From positions 1 to 33,947 of the forward strand of contig JALPYG010000006.1 of NCBI GenBank assembly GCA_023271215.1: 33,947 nucleotides of DNA, written 5' to 3'. The notes under the pieces were generated by a model that ran no database searches, was not told the DNA's origin, and saw only the letters and a program-made list of their open reading frames with translations. Within the stretch, counting starts at the first letter, position 1, and each line of letters begins with the position of its first letter. This DNA is from Dehalococcoidia bacterium. Its GTDB lineage: Bacteria; Chloroflexota; Dehalococcoidia; SZUA-161; SpSt-899. This document shows positions 22,401 through 28,525 of this stretch, piece after piece. Both the position numbers and the translations under genes were made by a program.

Positions 22401-23011
22401 CGGTAGTTCCTTCAATTCCCAATCCGGAAGCCTCCCGCCTCGAGCCGGTTATCCTCAAATGCCTTCGGAAGGAGAAGGAAGAGAGATACCAGAGCGTCCG
22501 GGAACTGCGGAAGGACCTGGCCGATTTCCTGCGGCGGGAATACGGGATTAAGCTCACTCTAAGCCGTGACTCCCAGAATTTCAAAGCGGCCGTCGGCCAC
22601 AGCGCCGACCTGGCCCTAATTTCTGCTGAGCAGGGGGACTTTCGGGACATGGAAAGACGCCTCAAGGAAGTTGAGGAGCTTGCCCGACACGGCTTTCCGG
22701 AGAAGCTGGCCGCCTCAGTCCTTCACTCCATGGAAGCCATCTTTGATCTCCAGAGGCTTTGTTACGAGGAAAGAGAAAAACGGGTGCGGTATGGCGAGGT
22801 GAAGCAGCAATATAAGGTCCTTTGCGAATTCCTCTCCTCGGCGAAGTTTGACGAGGAGGTAGAGAGCGACCCGGACCTCGGCGGGATTTTCAAGCACTTT
22901 GATCTGCTTTACGAGGAGGATGACCTGCTGGATTACGAGGGGGTAGAAAGACTCAAATTCTTCTGCTCCAAGCTTATCAAGAAATGGCAGGCATTTTTCC
23001 TTCGCCGGTGA
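19463..23011 (+). CDS. Transmembrane receptor Ser/Thr protein kinase with PEGA and CARDB-like extracellular domains
   Basis: This 1182-residue membrane kinase has a signal peptide (1-25, ending AFAQS) and a carboxypeptidase-regulatory-like beta domain (30-95). DTDGDNVPDSKD near 117 is a calcium-loop motif. A C2-like beta region (135-275), a PEGA domain (383-450; PPGAEVYLDDDFRG), a CARDB-like domain (455-545) and Pro-rich linkers follow. One membrane helix (about 714-736) leads to a cytoplasmic kinase: LLGRGGFARVFEV loop, VALKV Lys, HRDLKPSNILL near 883 and SDWGLSR in place of DFG. The C-terminal helical tail (about 1035-1182) resembles the tail of the kinase at 27029. ATG 19463 follows AGGAGGGGG; the frame is open further upstream. 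It probably senses an envelope signal and phosphorylates module proteins (inference). Confidence 0.93.
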   Translation: MSKVKVLATVLAVIVLLPLPTAAFAQSIPPAVFYGTAYVDNVPVAGATVSGWIDGVNVAETTTAGDGSYYLKVEGNFHGKTVFFKVAGYDALETATWEIGRIVLLDLHATTGPTPPDTDGDNVPDSKDLFPNYDAYLLVAIKYFKETKAADLIGYGDPYFIIDVDGDRWMSSKPAFGDVASATDPYSVTVNIADDQRWLDIHIEAWDYDGGWTADEQYDISEDPDSIVLSAKLDVLELMGEGLSITSDGAKDGGLRGPQAKIIILLQVHPIDTWIPYTPSPDALQIEIIPAEVLPGPRQAKVTFSPGLGVEVKDWGSIKREGNVFSVDAVIQQYTGIVILLPHEPETHIYELGIIQPGDYKFRFYANGNFVKEEPFVVDPGTGSLLITSEPPGAEVYLDDDFRGRAPLIIEELEPGSYELEVTLEGYEDWEKRVVVKAGKITSVLAELTALPPPHPAEFTTTDLTITPEEVFTGEEVIISAMVANIGELAGTHQVILKIDDVVEASEEVTLDGGASRKVAFTVTRDVAASYSVDVGGLMGTFVVRAVPPPPPPPSPGVTDITDVITPDGVFIDDVIAESFDGLVHLTIDQGTIGLINGKPLAEIVMVEMQAPPPPPEDTEIIGLVYDAGPDGATFNPPTTLTFTYDPALIPEGVAEENLVIALLDIDAGEWVELVSIVDPVANIITTQVSHFTAFTILAPLPMPAPTPLIPPGLLLPLIGTLIAGALALFAVMMVRRKPKKKTPPEHPEDEVPPRGDEPPPYFPEKLLPFYDPIRLLGRGGFARVFEVIRKKDGLGVALKVPLDPEDPAIKESFRGEMGNWQRLKHGNIIQLREFATVPLPFLEMELGEESLERLKKPLEPDKAARLIFEVGRGLEYAHRQSVVHRDLKPSNILLKEGIPKISDWGLSRVKTESRTSSSKSLSPPYSAPEQHSPRKFGGVDERTDIFQLGIVLYELATGKLPFEGAEYFEIVSAIQLEEPVVPSIPNPEASRLEPVILKCLRKEKEERYQSVRELRKDLADFLRREYGIKLTLSRDSQNFKAAVGHSADLALISAEQGDFRDMERRLKEVEELARHGFPEKLAASVLHSMEAIFDLQRLCYEEREKRVRYGEVKQQYKVLCEFLSSAKFDEEVESDPDLGGIFKHFDLLYEEDDLLDYEGVERLKFFCSKLIKKWQAFFLRR

Positions 23012-23124
23012 GAAGGGAGAGGTCGCTGGGCGAGTTCTTAGCCTCGTCCTGAAGCGGCCTCAAAGGGTTGCGCTACGGATTCATGACGGATAATCTGGGA
23101 CAAATTCTTATGAGGAGGTAAACT

Positions 23125-23706
23125 GTGGCTTTGCTGAGTATCTTTCGTAAGAACCCGATCGAGAAGCTGAGCCGGGACAAGTTGAAGGAGATGGAACTCC
23201 GGCTGAAGGTGAAGTCGGGGAAGCTCACGGCGGAGGTAGCCGAGATAGAGGCGCAGGTGCAGCAGCTCTTCCAGAAGAGTAAGGAGGCCAAAAGCCGGCT
23301 GGAGGAGATTAGCCTGGCCAATCGCATAAAGACCCTGGCCCAGAAGAAGGACATGAAAGGGGCCGCCCACGCCGACCTGGAGAAGGAGATCCGGGCAGTG
23401 AGCAACCTGCTGATAGTCAAAGAGCATCAGGCCGACCTCCAGGCCGCCGGTGTCTGGGAACCGCTGCAGAAAGTTGCTCCGGAGGAACTTGAGAAATACC
23501 TCATTGAGATGAAGCTGAAGGCTGAAGACCGCCAGGGAACGGTGAGAATGGCCACCGACCTCACCTCCTCCATGCTCAAGCCGGCTGTTGAGCATGAGGA
23601 AGGGCTGGAGGACATCCTGGCGGTGATGCGGGAGGTGAGGGAAGGCAAACTCGAGCCCGAAGATGCCGGGAAGATGGTGACTGAGGAAAAAGAGCAGGAG
23701 GAATAA
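23125..23706 (+). CDS. Small coiled-coil protein, candidate ESCRT-III-like subunit (paralogue B)
   Basis: This 193-residue helical protein is paralogous to 16476-17075, sharing NP(I/L)EK at the start and LLIVK......L...GVW at residues 95-111. The N-terminal two thirds are basic and form an extended helical hairpin (about 16-105). The C-terminus is acidic (LEDILAVMREVREG, ending TEEKEQEE), which suits contact with MIT domains. GTG 23125 follows GAGGAGGT. It ends one base before the Vps4-like ATPase gene, a pairing of coiled-coil subunit and AAA ATPase that recurs at 25041/25642. Membership of the ESCRT-III/PspA superfamily is inferred. Confidence 0.8.
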   Translation: MALLSIFRKNPIEKLSRDKLKEMELRLKVKSGKLTAEVAEIEAQVQQLFQKSKEAKSRLEEISLANRIKTLAQKKDMKGAAHADLEKEIRAVSNLLIVKEHQADLQAAGVWEPLQKVAPEELEKYLIEMKLKAEDRQGTVRMATDLTSSMLKPAVEHEEGLEDILAVMREVREGKLEPEDAGKMVTEEKEQEE

Positions 23707-23707
23707 G

Positions 23708-24871
23708 ATGCCAGTAGACCTCAGCGGCCCACTGCGAAGCGAGTTTGAGAAGGCCAGAGAAGCCTATGAGAAGGCCCGGGGAGAGGGGAATTCACAGCGG
23801 GCGTCGGAGCAGGCAGCTAAATGTGCCCGCCTCCTGCGTCTCCTGGCCGACAATATCCCCCATGAGCACCGCTTCTATTTGGACAAGTCAAAGAAATGGG
23901 AAGACCTGGCCCGGTCTATAAAGGAGAAGGGGCTCAGGGAACCCCGTGAGCCGGAAGGGGATGTGAGGCCCCCTGGGCTGGAATTCAGGGACTACATCGA
24001 GGGCCTTATATCAATCTCTGAGGTCACCTGGGCGGATATCGGAGGACTGGAGGAACCCAAGAGGCTGCTTCAGGAGACGGTGGTCATCGCCGCCATGAAA
24101 AGGCCGGAGGCCATCAAGCCCTGGACCGGGATCCTCCTCTACGGCCCTCCGGGGACGGGGAAAACCCTGCTGGCAGCGGCCGCTGCCGGAAGCCTGAAGG
24201 CCACCTTCTTCAACATCTCGGCGGACAAGGTCCTCTCGAAATACTTCGGCGAGTCCTCTCGCCTTATCGCCGCCCTTTATGAGGTTGCCCTGGAGAGGTC
24301 CCCGGCGATAGTCTTCATTGATGAGATGGACGCTCTGACCCTCTCCCGGGGAGGAGATTCAAACGAGGCCTCCCGGCGGACCCTATCCACCCTGCTTTCT
24401 CAGATTGACGGATTCAAGAGCAAGAAGTCCCAGCGCCTGGTGCTCACCCTGGCCGCTACCAACACGCCCTGGGACATGGACACCGCTGCCCTGAGCCGTT
24501 TCTCTCGCCGGATTCACATCCCCCTCCCCGGCGCCGGGGACGCCGTGAAGATCGTAAAGCTAAACACCAGCGGACTGGACACTTCACAGGTCGACCTCAA
24601 CTCCGTTGCCCGGGAGTGCCACGCAGGGCTTTTCTCCGGCAGAGAGATAGCTTATCTCTGTCAGGAAGCAGTGTGGAACATGATACGACAGGAGAACCCC
24701 AATCTGGCTCAGCTCTCCCCCCTTTCCTTCGACGAACTACGCGGCAAGACCCTCAAGACAAGAGCATTGAAGAACTCCGATTTTCACGCCGCTCTGGGGA
24801 AGATCAAGCCGCCACTCAGCCAGGCGAGGCTGGCAAAATACAGCCAATGGGCCAGTGATTTTGGCGGGTAG
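23708..24871 (+). CDS. Vps4-like AAA+ ATPase with MIT-like N-terminal domain
   Basis: The protein is 387 residues. Residues 9-78 form a three-helix MIT-like region (FEKAREAYEKARGEG, then ASEQAAKCARLLRLLAD, then LDKSKKWEDLARSIKEK). The AAA core starts VTWADIGGLEEPKRLL and has Walker A GPPGTGKT at 146-153, pore-loop region SKYFGESSRL, Walker B IVFIDEMDAL near 201, and ATNTPWDMDTAALSRFSRR with HIPLP. The last resembles the Vps4/katanin segment ending RRFEKRIYIPLP more than classical Cdc48/FtsH proteins. The C-terminus (DFHAALGKIKPPLSQ to SDFGG) copies the Vps4 terminal helix ending DFG. In eukaryotes and archaea such enzymes disassemble ESCRT-III. It directly follows paralogue B. Confidence 0.92.
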   Translation: MPVDLSGPLRSEFEKAREAYEKARGEGNSQRASEQAAKCARLLRLLADNIPHEHRFYLDKSKKWEDLARSIKEKGLREPREPEGDVRPPGLEFRDYIEGLISISEVTWADIGGLEEPKRLLQETVVIAAMKRPEAIKPWTGILLYGPPGTGKTLLAAAAAGSLKATFFNISADKVLSKYFGESSRLIAALYEVALERSPAIVFIDEMDALTLSRGGDSNEASRRTLSTLLSQIDGFKSKKSQRLVLTLAATNTPWDMDTAALSRFSRRIHIPLPGAGDAVKIVKLNTSGLDTSQVDLNSVARECHAGLFSGREIAYLCQEAVWNMIRQENPNLAQLSPLSFDELRGKTLKTRALKNSDFHAALGKIKPPLSQARLAKYSQWASDFGG

Positions 24872-24906
24872 CATGAGGTTCCCCTGTTAATTTATCCCTT
24901 CCCAGT

Positions 24907-25018
24907 TTAGCGTGTAGCGCATAGCGTGTAGGGAGTAGGGAGGATACACGCTACCTACTACCCCTTACACCCTACCTGGTTCTTTGTGGGCTCTGTGGCT
25001 AGACCGGGTGAATAGTTA
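24907..25018. repeat. Dispersed intergenic repeat, copy 2
   Basis: The segment contains TTTAGCGTGTAG, a hairpin AGCGTGTA...TACACGCT, alternating GTAGGGAGTAGGG and CTACCTACTACCC blocks, and GGGCTCTGTGGCTA...GAATAGTTAC. The last part is the inverse of the left end of copy 1 at 13742. It fills most of the 169 bases between the first AAA ATPase and the Snf7-like gene, splitting the locus into two transcription or translation blocks. Confidence 0.65.
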
Positions 25019-25040
25019 CCTTATGAGAAAGGAGGAATCC

Positions 25041-25640
25041 ATGCCGGGATTTTTCGAGAGAAGACACCAGACGAAGGAGATCGAAAGGGAGGTCAAGTTC
25101 AAACAGGGGCTGTCCCGTGTGCGTAACTACGTGCAGAAGTGCAACCAGGCTCAGAAAAGGTACTGGGAGCTGGGCAAGCGGGCACTCAAGCTTGGGGATA
25201 GGCAGCAGTTTGAAAACATCGTCAAAGCCTATCTCCGCACAGGGGAGATGGTCAACCGCTGGGAGCGCTATTCGGTGGCAATGGAGACGATCTCATTGCA
25301 ACGAGACCAGGTCAAGGCCACCGGTACATTCGCCGAGTCTATGAAAGCCCTGAGTGCCTCCATGATGGCCGGTGCCAAACCGGAGGATATTACTAAAATG
25401 CAGATGGACCTTGAGCAAGCCTTGACCAGGGCCGAGACGCTGGATGAAACCCTGTCCGCCATCATGGATAGCACCAGCGACACCATTTTCTCTGCAGAGG
25501 GTCTGTCTGAGGAGTCTTTGCAAGAGGTAGAGGCCGCGATGAAGGGCGAGGCAGCGCATGAAGAGGGGCAAGCCCTGGACGACCGGATTGCTGCCGGGCT
25601 GCGCCGCATCGAGGAAGAGATGAGGAAGGAAATGAAATGA
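25041..25640 (+). CDS. ESCRT-III (Snf7/CHMP)-like protein with MIM1-like C-terminus
   Basis: This 199-residue helical protein reads like a CHMP subunit. It starts FFERRHQTKEIEREV, comparable to the FGRRKTPEE start of CHMP2. A long helical hairpin (about 12-95) contains KRALKLGDRQQFENIVK and a YLRTGEMVNRW segment. Then come ISLQRDQVKATGTFAESMK and EDITKMQMDLEQALTRAET, in the order of CHMP helices 2 to 4 (SL..Q.LK, MK, KI...E...). An acidic linker leads to a last helix, ALDDRIAAGLRRIEE (178-192), close to the MIM1 consensus LxxRLxxLR that binds MIT domains of Vps4. ATG 25041 has AAAGGAGG; the gene ends one base before an MIT-AAA ATPase. PspA-type proteins share the superfamily but lack such tails. 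Confidence 0.85.
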   Translation: MPGFFERRHQTKEIEREVKFKQGLSRVRNYVQKCNQAQKRYWELGKRALKLGDRQQFENIVKAYLRTGEMVNRWERYSVAMETISLQRDQVKATGTFAESMKALSASMMAGAKPEDITKMQMDLEQALTRAETLDETLSAIMDSTSDTIFSAEGLSEESLQEVEAAMKGEAAHEEGQALDDRIAAGLRRIEEEMRKEMK

Positions 25641-25641
25641 G

Positions 25642-26751
25642 ATGAGATTTGCATTGGAGAAGAGTGCCGAACACTTAGAAAATGGCCTTAAGCTGGAACA
25701 GGACGGAGACCTCAAGGGAGCTAGATACAACCTTCTCAAGGCCGGCGAGTTCTTGTTCAAGGCAGCGGAGAAATCCGAACTCTCTCTCAAGGCAAAGCGC
25801 ATCGAGCGGGCAGAGAGCATCCTGAAGCGGGCTGAGGCCATAGGTCAGATGCTGGCCGGGAGATCCACATCGCGAGTGGTTCCCCAGGCTGAGAGTGCTG
25901 AGTCGGCGCCGGAGTGGATGATCGTTGAGAAGCCAAACCTGAGATTGAGCGATGTGGCAGGCCTGGAGGAAGTCAAGGAGCAGATCAGGATACGGATGAT
26001 CTATCCCTTCACTCATCCTGAGCAGGCCAGGCGCTTCGGGATAAAGAAAGGGGGCGGCATCCTGCTTTACGGCCCTCCAGGGACGGGGAAGACCATGCTG
26101 GCCAGGGCCGTGGCCGGGGAGATCGATGCGGCCTTTTTCACTGTCAAGCCCTCAGAGATTATGAGCAAGTGGGTTGGCGAGGCGGAGCAGAACATCGCCA
26201 GACTGTTCTCCGAGGCCAGGAAGCATGAGAGGGCAGTGATCTTCATCGACGAAGTGGAGTCGCTAATTCCCAGGCGCAGGGATAGTCATTCCACGGTGAT
26301 GCAGCGGGTGGTGCCCCAGATCCTCTCCGAGATGGAGGGGTTTGCCAGCGGCAGGGAGGGTGAAAAGGCGCTGCTTTTTATGGGGGCCACCAATGAACCC
26401 TGGGCGATGGACGAAGCGGTGCTCCGGCCGGGACGCTTCGATGAAAGGGTGTATGTTCCTCTTCCCAACTTCGATGCCCGGCTTGAGATCTTGCATTTTC
26501 ATTTGAAGGATAAGCCCCTTTCGCCGGACATCTCTCTGGAGGAAATTGCTCAAATGCTGGAAGGCTACAGCGGGGCTGACATCCGCCGCATCGGTGAGAA
26601 AGCCTGCGACATCCCCTTCGTCGAGTCCGTCAGAACCGGCGAGGAACGGGATGTGCAAAGGCAAGACCTGTTGAGCGTGATGCAGCAGGTGAAGCCTTCG
26701 GTTTCGGCAAAGGCGTTGGAGAAATTTCAGAGGTTTTGCTTTGGAAGATAG
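25642..26751 (+). CDS. MIT-domain AAA+ ATPase (Vps4/CdvC-like)
   Basis: The protein is 369 residues. Residues 1-75 form an MIT-like three-helix bundle: LEKSAEHLENGLKLEQDGDL, ARYNLLKAGEFLFKAAEKS, then AKRIERAESILKRAEAI, with the small/aromatic spacing of MIT domains. The AAA core has LSDVAGLEEVKEQI, Walker A GPPGTGKT at 144-151, pore loop SKWVGEAEQNIARLF with the Trp seen in Vps4/CdvC, Walker B VIFIDEVESL near 200, and ATNEPWAMDEAVLRPGRFDE. The end (KPSVSAKALEKFQRF) looks like the Vps4 C-terminal helix. It starts two bases after the Snf7-like stop, so the pair is co-translated. It is distinct from the ATPase at 23708; two enzymes may act on different subunits. Confidence 0.92.
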   Translation: MRFALEKSAEHLENGLKLEQDGDLKGARYNLLKAGEFLFKAAEKSELSLKAKRIERAESILKRAEAIGQMLAGRSTSRVVPQAESAESAPEWMIVEKPNLRLSDVAGLEEVKEQIRIRMIYPFTHPEQARRFGIKKGGGILLYGPPGTGKTMLARAVAGEIDAAFFTVKPSEIMSKWVGEAEQNIARLFSEARKHERAVIFIDEVESLIPRRRDSHSTVMQRVVPQILSEMEGFASGREGEKALLFMGATNEPWAMDEAVLRPGRFDERVYVPLPNFDARLEILHFHLKDKPLSPDISLEEIAQMLEGYSGADIRRIGEKACDIPFVESVRTGEERDVQRQDLLSVMQQVKPSVSAKALEKFQRFCFGR

Positions 26752-26808
26752 ATAAGACTCATTACTCTGGGGAAAGTGCTAAGATTATAAAAACGGGAGG
26801 TAAGAGAA

Positions 26809-27042
26809 ATGCAGGGTATGGAACTTATAGCACACGTAGAACAGAAGCCAGAGGTGCTCTGTGGGAAGCCAGTGATAAAAGGCACCAGAATTTCAGTGGA
26901 ACTGATATTAGAGCGGCTGGCGAACGGGGCAAGCTTTGAACAACTCACAGGGGATTACGACATCTCTGAAGAGGATGTAACAGCAGCCCTCTTATACGCC
27001 AGGCAGGTGCTATCGGAGGAGGAAATACTTGAGACTGTCTGA
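26809..27042 (+). CDS. DUF433 antitoxin-like protein
   Basis: DUF433 proteins are small helix-turn-helix antitoxins usually paired with DUF5615 PIN-like toxins. The 77-residue product shows the family core CGKPVIKGTRISVELILERL, then GASFEQLTGDYDISEEDVTAALLYA. ATG 26809 has GGGAGG at good spacing. The next frame overlaps by 14 bases and begins with the start of a DUF5615 toxin, the expected order, but the toxin is cut short. The gene sits between the second AAA ATPase and the second kinase and may be an inserted remnant that still drives translation of the kinase. Confidence 0.88.
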   Translation: MQGMELIAHVEQKPEVLCGKPVIKGTRISVELILERLANGASFEQLTGDYDISEEDVTAALLYARQVLSEEEILETV

Positions 27043-27178
27043 GAAGTTGAAGCTCCTGGCAGACGAGAATGTCCCCCGGCCTCTGGTTCATTTGCTGAGG
27101 TCAAGAGATATTGACACCAGATGGGTGAGGGAAATCGAGAGAGGGATGTCAGATGAAGCGGTGGTGGGGATTCAGATC
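27029..27178 (+). other. Truncated DUF5615 (PIN-like toxin) segment fused to the kinase frame
   Basis: The text LKLLADENVPRPLVHLLRSR, DTRWVREIERGMSDEAVVG is the N-terminal half of a DUF5615 toxin, including the ADEN acidic motif. The family then continues with a strand and an FDKDF-type motif, which is missing. From about 27170 the sequence becomes the kinase helical region without a stop. The junction suggests deletion or insertion that fused two genes. Confidence 0.8.
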
Positions 27179-28525
27179 ATGGAGGAGGCTGAGGCGATAT
27201 TGAATAAGGGAGAGTTCTATCCGGCCAAAGAGAATTATCGCAGAGCTCAGGAGCATTTTGAGAATCTCCGTGACTTCGCCGTTGAGCACCGATTGGAGAG
27301 GGAGAAAAGCGAGATTGACAACTTGATAGAGGATTGCACCGCAAACATCAGGGTATGCACCGACTCATTGTTGGGCAGACAAAGAGTGGCCACAGCCAGG
27401 GTGAGGAAGGTGGATGATCTGAGAAAAGGGATCAGGGTGAAAACAGGGGTAAAGCGCCCGGGTGAAGATAAGTTGAGCAAGCTTGAAAAGGCTTATCCCT
27501 CGATAAGATATCTGGACTCCGGCGGCTTTGGAGAGGTATACTGGGCTCAAACCCGGGAGGGACAAACGATCGCCCTAAAAGTCCTCCGGGAACCCGAAAG
27601 ACATGAGGAAACGTACTTCAAGGAATTAGCGATATGGAGAAACCTCGTCCACCGCAATATCGTCAAATTACTGCGCCCAAAATACCATCCCATGCCCCTT
27701 TTTGAGATGGAATACGTGGATGGAGGCGACCTCAGCAGCCTGCTTAAAGAAAGCGCCCCCTTTTCCCCGGAGAGAGCCTGCCGGATAGCCTTTGACATTG
27801 GCAGAGGCCTCGAGTGCGCTCACTTGTCAAATGCTGTTCACGGCGACCTCAAGCCGCGCAACATACTCCTTACGATGACGGAAGAGGTGAAAATAAGCGA
27901 TTGGGGGCTAGGGAAGGTTGCCACCAGTTCCAGCAGGGGCGTGGGCTATACGCCGGGCTATGCTTCCCCGGAGCAAATTCAGAAAGTGGCGATTGACAAA
28001 AAATCAGATGTGTACCAGATCGGGGTGGTATTCTACGAGATGTTGACCGGCGATAACCCCTTTGATCATGGTTCGCGTGAGGAGAAAGATGAAAAGGTGT
28101 TGACCCTTGTTCCGCAGGAGCCCAGCAAGCACAATCCCAGGATTAAACCGCTTGATGATTTGGTCATGAGCTGTCTCGAAAAGGAATCCGGAAACAGGCC
28201 GGGGATACGGGAATTCAGAGAGGCTTTGAGCGGATATGTAAAGGAGAACTACGGCATTCTACTCAAAGTAACGGGGCAACCCAGAGATAAGTTAGGCATC
28301 CTGTGCCGGAATGCCATGTTTGCGGCCAAGCTAAATGACCACAAAGAGTGTGTGGCGGCCCTTAAGGACTTGAGGTCTCTCCTGAGCGAGAATGAACTAA
28401 AGGACATAGTGCGGAATTTGATGTACGCCACGGAACTCAGGCAGAAAGAGGAATTGGAGATAACAGACGAGGTCCTCAATGAAATTGACGGTGTGCTGAG
28501 GCAGGTGGAATATGGACAATCTTGA
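27029..28525 (+). CDS. Ser/Thr protein kinase with toxin-derived N-terminus and MIT-like segment
   Basis: This is a 498-residue frame. Residues 1-48 match the start of DUF5615 toxins. Residues 50-110 (IMEEAEAILNKGEFYPAKEN, then YRRAQEHFENLRDFA) form an MIT- or TPR-like helical hairpin. The kinase follows: YLDSGGFGEVYWAQ near 162, TIALKVL with the catalytic Lys, HGDLKPRNILL near 270 (Gly instead of Arg before Asp, so a non-RD kinase), and SDWGLGK near 290. The C-terminal helical tail resembles that of the kinase at 19463 (YGI.L followed by two helices). There is no membrane segment. ATG 27179, which omits the toxin part, is an alternative start. The phosphatase gene overlaps its end. Human ULK3 also joins MIT domains to a kinase that acts on ESCRT-III. 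Confidence 0.9.
   Translation: MRLSEKLKLLADENVPRPLVHLLRSRDIDTRWVREIERGMSDEAVVGIQIMEEAEAILNKGEFYPAKENYRRAQEHFENLRDFAVEHRLEREKSEIDNLIEDCTANIRVCTDSLLGRQRVATARVRKVDDLRKGIRVKTGVKRPGEDKLSKLEKAYPSIRYLDSGGFGEVYWAQTREGQTIALKVLREPERHEETYFKELAIWRNLVHRNIVKLLRPKYHPMPLFEMEYVDGGDLSSLLKESAPFSPERACRIAFDIGRGLECAHLSNAVHGDLKPRNILLTMTEEVKISDWGLGKVATSSSRGVGYTPGYASPEQIQKVAIDKKSDVYQIGVVFYEMLTGDNPFDHGSREEKDEKVLTLVPQEPSKHNPRIKPLDDLVMSCLEKESGNRPGIREFREALSGYVKENYGILLKVTGQPRDKLGILCRNAMFAAKLNDHKECVAALKDLRSLLSENELKDIVRNLMYATELRQKEELEITDEVLNEIDGVLRQVEYGQS

Noticed and set aside
25041-25640. Assignment as PspA/IM30
   Set aside because: The protein is shorter than typical PspA, has a long acidic linker plus a MIM1-like last helix, and is paired with an MIT-AAA ATPase instead of PspF/PspC genes.
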